Under the pieces are notes generated by a model, which had not been told where the DNA came from, did no database searches, and worked only from the letters and a program-made list of their open reading frames with translations. From positions 3,483-12,001 of the forward strand of contig DHYP01000044.1 in NCBI GenBank assembly GCA_002414145.1: DNA of 8,519 nucleotides, read 5' to 3'. Origin of the DNA: Methylophilaceae bacterium UBA5127. GTDB taxonomy: Bacteria; Pseudomonadota; Gammaproteobacteria; Burkholderiales; Methylophilaceae. Of the stretch, positions 1 to 5,534 are shown one piece after another; within the stretch, counting starts at the first letter, position 1, and each line of letters starts with the position of its first letter. The translations under genes were made by a program, and so were the position numbers.

Positions 1-122
1 ATCCCAAAATGATTGGGATTAGCTTTACTTAATTCCGGAATGTAAGTTGCCACATTTCCATCGTCGCACATGGCATATCTAGTATGAACTTTTTGTAGTA
101 ATTGATTAATTTTATAGCTCAA
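1..122 (-). CDS. glsA: Glutaminase, N-terminal fragment (cut by window edge)
   Basis: This is the beginning of a glutaminase of the GlsA/YbaS/YneH family (serine-dependent beta-lactamase fold), which hydrolyses L-glutamine to glutamate and ammonia in the cytosol. Only 40 codons lie in the window. Residues 22-40 read GNVATYIPELSKANPNHFG, matching the family's N-terminal 'G-K-V-A-x-Y-I-P-x-L-A' signature before the 'GI' strand. The catalytic SxxK serine would lie off the left edge. The start is taken as TTG at 122-120: a GAGGAG Shine-Dalgarno sits 5 nt upstream, and an in-frame TGA at 134-132 rules out a longer form. The first in-frame ATG (71-69) would remove the usual N-terminal helix. The gene diverges from the CHASE2-phosphatase gene and is probably unrelated to the secretion cluster. 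Family identification is strong for so short a piece, but completeness cannot be judged. Confidence 0.82.
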   Translation of the reverse strand, partial: MSYKINQLLQKVHTRYAMCDDGNVATYIPELSKANPNHFG

Positions 123-127
123 TTTTT

Positions 128-133
128 CTCCTC
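128..133 (-). promoter_or_regulatory. Ribosome binding site GAGGAG of the glutaminase gene
   Basis: GAGGAG on the minus strand is separated by five bases from the TTG codon at 122-120. It is the best Shine-Dalgarno seen in the window, and it decides a non-ATG start for the glutaminase reading frame. Confidence 0.75.
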
Positions 134-198
134 ATGCTCTGTTTTTTTAAGGTCTAGTTTGGGAAAGGCATGTTCCTTTGCAAGCAATTTTTATTCCT

Positions 199-226
199 AA
201 TATATAGTCTCAGTTTAGGGGTACAA
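199..226 (-). promoter_or_regulatory. Possible promoter for the glutaminase gene
   Basis: On the minus strand, TTGTAC (226-221) and TATATT (204-199, five of six matches to TATAAT) are separated by 16 bases. The -35 element is weak. Transcription would start near 192 and give a leader of about 70 nt before the TTG start. This is a by-eye match only. Confidence 0.28.
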
Positions 227-242
227 CAGTAGCCAATGATGA

Positions 243-272
243 TTGTCAAGCGATTCCATCCGCAGCTAAAAT
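243..272 (+). promoter_or_regulatory. Likely sigma-70-type promoter for the CHASE2-phosphatase gene
   Basis: TTGTCA (243-248, five of six to TTGACA) and TAAAAT (267-272, five of six to TATAAT) are separated by 18 bases. Transcription would start near 279, about 44 nt before the TTG start at 323. The -35 hexamer lies in the symmetrical TTGTCAA, so the opposite strand also reads TTGACA here, but no good -10 follows it on that strand. Confidence 0.45.
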
Positions 273-322
273 TAAAAGCACGCTGATTTAGCATTAACGA
301 GTCATGAAAATTCAGGTAGCAT

Positions 323-2596
323 TTGTTAATCGTTTTTATTGGATCGACTTTGTCACTGAATTTTCAATCTGTCATCGCAAAAATTTCTGCTCTATGGTGT
401 GCCAAACATGGAAGAGTGGTTGGACTAATTTTATTGCTTGGTTATGCAGCCATGATGGCTGATACTAGCTTACAGCCCTTCAAAAGCTTTCGCTTATCGC
501 TTTTTGATGAGTATCAAAAGGTATTGCCTAGGCATACGGTTTCAAGATCGGTAGTGATTGTAGAGATAGACGAAAGTACCTTAAGCGCGCTAGGACAGTG
601 GCCATGGCCGCGTAATTACTTGGCTGCGCTAATCGATGCTATAAGTGTCTTAAAGCCTGCCGCAATTGGTTTAGACATTATCATGCCAGAGCCAGACCAT
701 GCTTCTCCTCAAGCAATTGCTGACTCTAGGCCAGATTTGTCAAAACAAGTGTTAAATGAATTAAAAAGCGCAGCGACTAACGATAGTCTTTTGGCGGACA
801 GTTTAGCGCACGGACCTACAGTATTAGGTGCTGCTGGTTTTTCTTTCCGCACAGCAGAAACCCAAGGAGGCCTGCGCACACGTATGATTGTTACAAAAGG
901 CCAAGACCCCTTACCTAGACTAACTGCCTTTCCTTATGTACTGACTAGCCTTCCAGAGCTGCAAAATGCAGCGAGAGGGCAGGGTTTGTTATCGAGTAAT
1001 TTAGATAATGGTGTGGTTAGGCGCTCGGTAATTTTGGCATCTATCAACAATTCACTCGCACCTAATCTTTCACTTGAAATGCTTAGAGTTGCGCATGCTG
1101 CAAGCAATATCGTGATTCAATCGAGTAGATTTGGTGTTAATTCGGCCACCATTGGAAAACTGCATATTCCTTTACAAGAAAACGGGGAAGCTTGGCTTTA
1201 TTTTGATAAAGCATCACGCGACCGTTACATCTCAGCAGTGAGTGTATTTAAAGGCGAGGTCAGTGAGAAAAGTATTAAAGGCAAACTGGTGCTCATCGGT
1301 CTTACAGGATTAGGCTTGCAAGATATGATAAGTACGCCTTTTGGTGATAGACGCCCAGGTGTTGAAGCGCATGCACAATTCATAGAAGCCGTTGAAGATG
1401 GGCGTTTTCTGGTTCGGCCATGGTGGATGCGGTTTTTTGAGATTGCTTTTTTGTTAAGCTCAGGTTCTTTTATTTTATGGTGGTTGCCACAGACAAAATT
1501 AATCAATATCGAGCTCAAAAATGATAGAAGACGTGCAAATCTCCAAGCGGCACAGGACGCAAGCACTGATAGAAGAAAAAACAAGCATGCAGTTAAGCAT
1601 CTTAAAACCAGTCATATCATTACAACTTTAGTTATGGCATCAATATTATTGCTAGCGCTAGGTTTAGGCCTTTTTTATTGGTTGGGTTTGCTGCTCGATT
1701 CAGCCAATATTTTAATTGGCCTAACTATCTTACTGGCTAGTTTGTATATGAGTGCTGCGATTGAGGAGAGTCAGCAACATAAGATGGCTGAAAACTCCTT
1801 GTTGCAACAGCGTATTCAAGCCGCAAAAATCAATGGCGAGCTGGAAGCGGCAAGTAGAATTCAATTAGGTACTTTACCAGATGCTAAAACCACTTTTTTC
1901 GATGAGCATCGCTTTGAAATTGAGGCCTTTTTAGAGCCAGTAAGGCACGTTGGCGGCGATCTCTATGATTTTTTTATGATGGATGAAAGCCATCTATTTT
2001 TCGTGATTGGTGATGTTTCAGGTAAAGGCATGCCAGCCAGTCTGTTGATGGTAGTGACAAAAGCACTGCTAAAAAGTGCTGCGCTCAGAGGTAATGATCG
2101 TATTGACATGATTATTAATATGGTCAATGCGGAAATGTCGCGTGAAAACCCTGAAATGCTTTTTGTTACAGGGATTGCAGGGATTCTTAATGTAGAAACA
2201 GGATTGCTCGATATCGTCAATGCAGGCCATGATGCTCCTTGGCTTATTCACCAAAACGGTGCTATCGAACGCATTGAAGCGCTGGGTAGCCCGCCGCTAG
2301 GTGTGATTGATGAGTTTAAGTTCCCTGCAAAAACCTTGCAGCTTGCACAAGGTGACACGCTGTTTATGGTCACGGATGGTGTGACAGAGGCGATGGATGT
2401 TGAGCAAGTGTTTTATACGGTCGAAAATGTTACCGCCACCTTAACCACAGCTAGTATTAACGGCGGTTTGCCACCAATTGAAATTGTAGATTATCTAAAA
2501 CGGGACTTACGTGCCTTTGTCGGAGAGGCGGATGCCTCGGATGACATTACCATGCTTGCACTCAGATGGATGGGTGTTGAGCCAGAAAATGCATAG
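323..2596 (+). CDS. CHASE2 sensor with SpoIIE/RsbU-type PP2C phosphatase domain
   Basis: This is an inner-membrane signalling phosphatase, expected to sense a periplasmic signal and dephosphorylate a STAS anti-anti-sigma protein. Visible in order: a first membrane segment (about 33-47); a periplasmic CHASE2 domain (about 52-365, with VVIVEIDESTL at 77-87, WPWPR at 93-97 and GLDIIMPEPD at 116-125); a membrane segment (370-388); a basic loop (390-431); two more membrane segments (433-452 and 455-478); a helical linker (480-515); and a PP2C domain (535-748). The metal-binding signatures are intact: GGDLYD 544-549, GDVSGKGMPA 563-572, NAGH 633-636, TDG 684-686, SDDIT 739-743. Length is normal for the architecture. 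The start is uncertain. TTG 323 has AGG six bases upstream. TTG 350 (GGAT five bases upstream) and GTG 416 are alternatives, and the first in-frame ATG (452) falls inside TM1. The gene converges on the OmpA lipoprotein gene. Its exact target is inferred, not seen. Confidence 0.93.
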   Translation: MLIVFIGSTLSLNFQSVIAKISALWCAKHGRVVGLILLLGYAAMMADTSLQPFKSFRLSLFDEYQKVLPRHTVSRSVVIVEIDESTLSALGQWPWPRNYLAALIDAISVLKPAAIGLDIIMPEPDHASPQAIADSRPDLSKQVLNELKSAATNDSLLADSLAHGPTVLGAAGFSFRTAETQGGLRTRMIVTKGQDPLPRLTAFPYVLTSLPELQNAARGQGLLSSNLDNGVVRRSVILASINNSLAPNLSLEMLRVAHAASNIVIQSSRFGVNSATIGKLHIPLQENGEAWLYFDKASRDRYISAVSVFKGEVSEKSIKGKLVLIGLTGLGLQDMISTPFGDRRPGVEAHAQFIEAVEDGRFLVRPWWMRFFEIAFLLSSGSFILWWLPQTKLINIELKNDRRRANLQAAQDASTDRRKNKHAVKHLKTSHIITTLVMASILLLALGLGLFYWLGLLLDSANILIGLTILLASLYMSAAIEESQQHKMAENSLLQQRIQAAKINGELEAASRIQLGTLPDAKTTFFDEHRFEIEAFLEPVRHVGGDLYDFFMMDESHLFFVIGDVSGKGMPASLLMVVTKALLKSAALRGNDRIDMIINMVNAEMSRENPEMLFVTGIAGILNVETGLLDIVNAGHDAPWLIHQNGAIERIEALGSPPLGVIDEFKFPAKTLQLAQGDTLFMVTDGVTEAMDVEQVFYTVENVTATLTTASINGGLPPIEIVDYLKRDLRAFVGEADASDDITMLALRWMGVEPENA

Positions 2597-2617
2597 CCAA
2601 ATTATTACCTGATGTGA

Positions 2618-3238
2618 TTAACGAATATTAATTTCAACTCGGGAATTTCTAGGTTCATCTACACCATCTGGTGTAGGGATGAGCAACTCGCGCTCACCAT
2701 GCCCAACCACGGTAAATCGATCCTCGGGAATCCCTTCTGCTACTAATACCAGACGCATTTTTTCTGCTAATTCCAGCGATAAAATTTCATTTTCCTGCGC
2801 GTCGCCTAATGCTGAGGTGTGACCAATTGCACGAATTTCAGGTGCAGCACGTGACTTTAAATCAGTTTTAATTTGCTTCAATACTAATTTGGAATCAGGA
2901 TTGAGTTCAACTGTTTTAGGTGTAAAGTAGAGCAGATAAGACTTAGGTCTTTTGGGTTGTGCTGCGATCACTGCCGAATAACGTACATTTACGCAACGTG
3001 CATTTCGTCTTAGTCGATAAATGTCCCCTTTGGCATCTACGTTTACCGATGAAAATGGTTTGTCTAAAATTTGCTCAGTTTTATCCGTTTTGACTACGAC
3101 TGCACTTGCAGTACCGTCTTTATTTGGTAGCAAAGTGATACGCTCACGCCCTTCAGTGGCGCAACCTGATACTTGCACAGCAAGTAGTGTTAGCAATGAT
3201 GCAGTCGTTACTTTGCCAGTGAGCAACTTATGTATCAT
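2618..3238 (-). CDS. OmpA-family lipoprotein with altered peptidoglycan-binding site
   Basis: This is a 206-residue predicted lipoprotein. A signal peptide (hydrophobic stretch 12-21) ends in the lipobox VSGC (23-26), so Cys26 should be lipidated and the protein anchored in the outer, or possibly inner, membrane. Residues about 27-95 are a small N-terminal region that I do not recognise. Residues about 100-206 form an OmpA C-terminal-like domain: YLLYFTP at 101-107, GHTS 139-142, conserved Asn150 and Leu153-Ser154, VVGHGE 177-182, and a final NSRVEINIR. Two residues that normally hold diaminopimelic acid are changed: the Asp of GHTD is Ser142, and the Arg before the conserved Ala is Leu157. 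The ATG start overlaps the FecR-gene stop as ATGA, indicating translational coupling. It is the last gene of the minus-strand block, with its stop 21 bp from the end of the convergent phosphatase gene. The family call is firm; its role with the secretion system is inferred. Confidence 0.88.
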   Translation of the reverse strand: MIHKLLTGKVTTASLLTLLAVQVSGCATEGRERITLLPNKDGTASAVVVKTDKTEQILDKPFSSVNVDAKGDIYRLRRNARCVNVRYSAVIAAQPKRPKSYLLYFTPKTVELNPDSKLVLKQIKTDLKSRAAPEIRAIGHTSALGDAQENEILSLELAEKMRLVLVAEGIPEDRFTVVGHGERELLIPTPDGVDEPRNSRVEINIR

Positions 3239-3708
3239 TTTTCTTCGTCACCAGCTTCGATGATAAACTCTGTTCCGCGCACCCCCAAAATAGAGGTGGG
3301 CGTGCGATAAACTACTGCATCTTTAGAAGTTTTAGAGAGCTTTCCTGATACAACGGCCAGTGTGCCACGTTTAATCGAGGCATCTAACTCGCCTTTGCCA
3401 GTAGTCGCGTCAAACACAAATTTATTTAATATCAATTTTGATTTTGGTCCAGCAGACAGCAATGTTCCATCTTGTAATGTAATTCCGACAGATCCATCTG
3501 TTCCAGTCACTATGGTATCAGAGACAAATAACTCTGTACCGATTGTAGCTGGCAAACTCGCCCCATTTCTTTCAATATTGACATTGCCTTTGCTGGTTTT
3601 AATTAACCCCGCATTATCTGCCGCATTCGCCGCTGATGTTAGTGCAGTAGTCACTATAAAGCTCAGCAGTATTAAGTCCAGCCCAAGTGCTTTAAACATA
3701 TTTTTCAT
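3235..3708 (-). CDS. Secreted FecR-domain protein
   Basis: This small protein (157 residues) has a Sec signal peptide: basic start, hydrophobic core about 8-23, and likely cleavage after SAANA near residue 29. A FecR-type domain fills the rest, with VNIERNG at 43-49, GTELFVSDTIVTG at 57-69 and the hallmark TPTSILGVRGTEF at 136-148. In classical FecR this domain is the periplasmic sensor part of an inner-membrane anti-sigma factor. Here the cytosolic anti-sigma region and membrane anchor are absent, so the product should be soluble in the periplasm. GGAG at 3720-3717 lies eight bases upstream of the ATG. The stop overlaps the next start (ATGA), so it is produced together with the OmpA lipoprotein. 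Its place after the TPS genes suggests a periplasmic sensing or scaffolding role, which is inference. It contains no cysteine. Confidence 0.88.
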   Translation of the reverse strand: MKNMFKALGLDLILLSFIVTTALTSAANAADNAGLIKTSKGNVNIERNGASLPATIGTELFVSDTIVTGTDGSVGITLQDGTLLSAGPKSKLILNKFVFDATTGKGELDASIKRGTLAVVSGKLSKTSKDAVVYRTPTSILGVRGTEFIIEAGDEEK

Positions 3709-3812
3709 TGAGTTTTCTCCATCATCACGTTTAAGATAAGGCTATGATTAATCATGATAGAAGTGAGCTTACATAGCACTTACTATCAAAAGTTGTATCT
3801 AGACCCTAAAAA
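3709..3812 (-). other. Gap between transporter and FecR genes, holding a 12-bp palindrome
   Basis: This 104-bp gap is the only sizeable break in the minus-strand block. ATGATTAATCAT at 3744-3755 is a perfect 12-bp palindrome and overlaps a second one, ATCATGAT (3751-3758). It could be an operator or a weak RNA structure. I found no convincing -35/-10 pair (TTGATA at 3789-3784 has no matching -10) and no hairpin with a T-run, so read-through from the transporter gene is the simplest view. The fecR-gene ribosome site GGAG (3720-3717) is at its downstream end. Confidence 0.4.
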
Positions 3813-5534
3813 CTAAAATCCCTTACTGACTTCAAGCCATACAATGGTTTTATCTGAGCTATCCACTTGGGAGGAGGAAGGCCCAACAGAAGTTGCCGCA
3901 TAACTTTTAACATGCCAGTCTTTTTTACTGCTCCAATTTACACCAACGCCAATGCCCGCTAGATTGCTAGTGTTTTTACCAGTAGCAGATGCCCATAAGT
4001 GTTGGTTCATTTTGACATGCGCATAGTCAGCAAATACGACTGCTTGTAGCTGACCATAATAGCTTCCTAAATCACGACGTAGTTCGACAGTGGATTGGTA
4101 GATGTTATCCCCAGCGATGGTGCCTGTATCATAAGCGCGTACACTAGATGGCCCACCCACCACAACCTTTTGCGAAGTATCTAGATTGTCATTGGCGATT
4201 TGCATATTGATTGTAGCCCAAAGATTGGTTCTGTCATTGATTCTCTGTAAGCGATTTGCGCTTAAATTCCACTTGCTAAACGCGCCTTGTGTGTTAGCCG
4301 TCGTTCGATCAGCAGCTTCTGCTGCATCATTATCGAAATCCACTCTACCTAAGATAAAAGAGGCGTTCCAACTGTTCACCCCTCCACCTAAAAATGCGTC
4401 ACGGCGGTCTCCAGTGAATGTAAAATTTAACGCATTTACATGGCGATCATTCTGCAAGCTAATAATGTCAATGTGATCGTTAATCTGTGTATAGTCATAC
4501 TGAATGTTGCCATATACGTTTGCGGTGATAGAACGTAGCAAGGGATGCATTATCCAGAGCGACCCTGCCTGAGCATCGCCATGTGCTTTTAAATTCGCAA
4601 TATCGCCACCAAGTTCGTAATGTAGCGCTAGATAGGCACCGCCTACTCTTGTGCCATAGCCATTGATTAGCAGACTATAATCCACTCGACCATACTGCAT
4701 ACTCTGACCAGTGGTTATTAGGTTAAATGAGAGATCATCACCTTGTCTAAGCGGATTCACTAGGCTGGCAGTGACACCTGTACGCAATCTGTTGGTATAT
4801 TTATTACCAAAATCATCTACTGTGGCTACTCCAGAAAAAAAAGGCTCGCCTTCGGTATTGACCACTAAATTAGACGTGCCGACAGCCTTACCAGGCGTAA
4901 AAGTTGCACTGGTATTAACGCCTGGAATATCACTTAATAACAGTAATGCACGATCAAACGAAGCCTGCTCAATGATGCTACCCCTTTGCAAGTGAGACAG
5001 GGTTGCATCAATAAGCGTGTTATTGACTCGGCTAGTGTTTTCGACCTGAATTTCACCCAAACGCGCTTCAACTACTAAAATATTGAGTTCGCCGTTATTA
5101 ATCTCTTGTTGCGGAATCACCGCACGACTCAACATATAACCATGTTGTCGATAATGTTGTGTAATGATATCGCATAAGGTTTGAATCTGATTAAGTGTCA
5201 TATTGCTACCTTCAGACACTTTCACTAACGCATGTAACGTTTGAGTATCAAACAATGTATTGCCGCTAATGTTAATTGACGACACAAAAAATGAGGTGTT
5301 GTCTGCACTATCATGAGTAGTCTTGTCTTTTAGACCAGTCTCTATATTAGAAGGCGCAACAGGGAGTGCTGGCTGTGTTTGCTTGAGCAAAGTGCCAGAG
5401 TCCGTTGCAATTGCACCTGCTTGTGCAAAATGAATCTCTGAGATGAGTAAATAGATCACCAAGTGACTGTATTTGAATAAAAAACAAGGCGGTGCGCTGT
5501 CTATTTTTTTGTTATTCTGCATCTGACATCTCAT
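3813..5534 (-). CDS. TPS outer-membrane transporter, TpsB / ShlB-FhaC family
   Basis: This protein should form the outer-membrane pore that exports the TpsA exoprotein encoded just upstream. Visible parts: an N-terminal signal with hydrophobic core about 18-31 and possible cleavage near FAQAGA (36-41); a linker; POTRA-1 (about 83-157, with INISGNTLFD at 87-96 and HGYMLSRAVIPQQ at 131-143); POTRA-2 (about 160-226, with DIPGV at 202-206); and a beta-barrel (about 230-573) ending in a C-terminal Phe, as usual for outer-membrane proteins. The loop-6 tetrad, classically VRGY, is VRAY at 465-468 inside GGPSSVRAY. Length (573) is typical. ATG 5534 gives a 23-bp overlap with the exoprotein gene. ATG 5522 (residue 5) is an alternative with a GAG seven bases upstream, and neither has a strong Shine-Dalgarno. 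Overlap and order indicate coupled synthesis with its substrate. Family call is very secure. Confidence 0.95.
   Translation of the reverse strand: MRCQMQNNKKIDSAPPCFLFKYSHLVIYLLISEIHFAQAGAIATDSGTLLKQTQPALPVAPSNIETGLKDKTTHDSADNTSFFVSSINISGNTLFDTQTLHALVKVSEGSNMTLNQIQTLCDIITQHYRQHGYMLSRAVIPQQEINNGELNILVVEARLGEIQVENTSRVNNTLIDATLSHLQRGSIIEQASFDRALLLLSDIPGVNTSATFTPGKAVGTSNLVVNTEGEPFFSGVATVDDFGNKYTNRLRTGVTASLVNPLRQGDDLSFNLITTGQSMQYGRVDYSLLINGYGTRVGGAYLALHYELGGDIANLKAHGDAQAGSLWIMHPLLRSITANVYGNIQYDYTQINDHIDIISLQNDRHVNALNFTFTGDRRDAFLGGGVNSWNASFILGRVDFDNDAAEAADRTTANTQGAFSKWNLSANRLQRINDRTNLWATINMQIANDNLDTSQKVVVGGPSSVRAYDTGTIAGDNIYQSTVELRRDLGSYYGQLQAVVFADYAHVKMNQHLWASATGKNTSNLAGIGVGVNWSSKKDWHVKSYAATSVGPSSSQVDSSDKTIVWLEVSKGF

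Noticed and set aside
1..19. Perfect 7-bp inverted repeat (ATCCCAA / TTGGGAT) resembling a terminator hairpin
   Set aside because: It lies inside the glutaminase coding frame (residues NPNHFG) and has no T-run after it.
304..462. Out-of-frame ATG reading frame of 52 codons overlapping the start of the CHASE2 gene
   Set aside because: It has no recognisable family and no Shine-Dalgarno, and ends inside the first membrane segment of the real gene. It also does not look like a frameshifted N-terminal extension.
1225..1584. Minus-strand open frame of 119 codons opposite the CHASE2 gene
   Set aside because: It is fully inside a well-supported gene, has no family match that I recognise, and is a shadow frame.
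3362..3739. Plus-strand open frame of 125 codons opposite the FecR gene
   Set aside because: It is antisense to a gene with a clear signal peptide, FecR hallmark and ribosome site. No independent evidence supports it.
3804..3822. Symmetrical purine/pyrimidine tract at the end of the transporter gene suggestive of a terminator
   Set aside because: It is close to a mirror repeat, not an inverted repeat, so it cannot form a hairpin stem.
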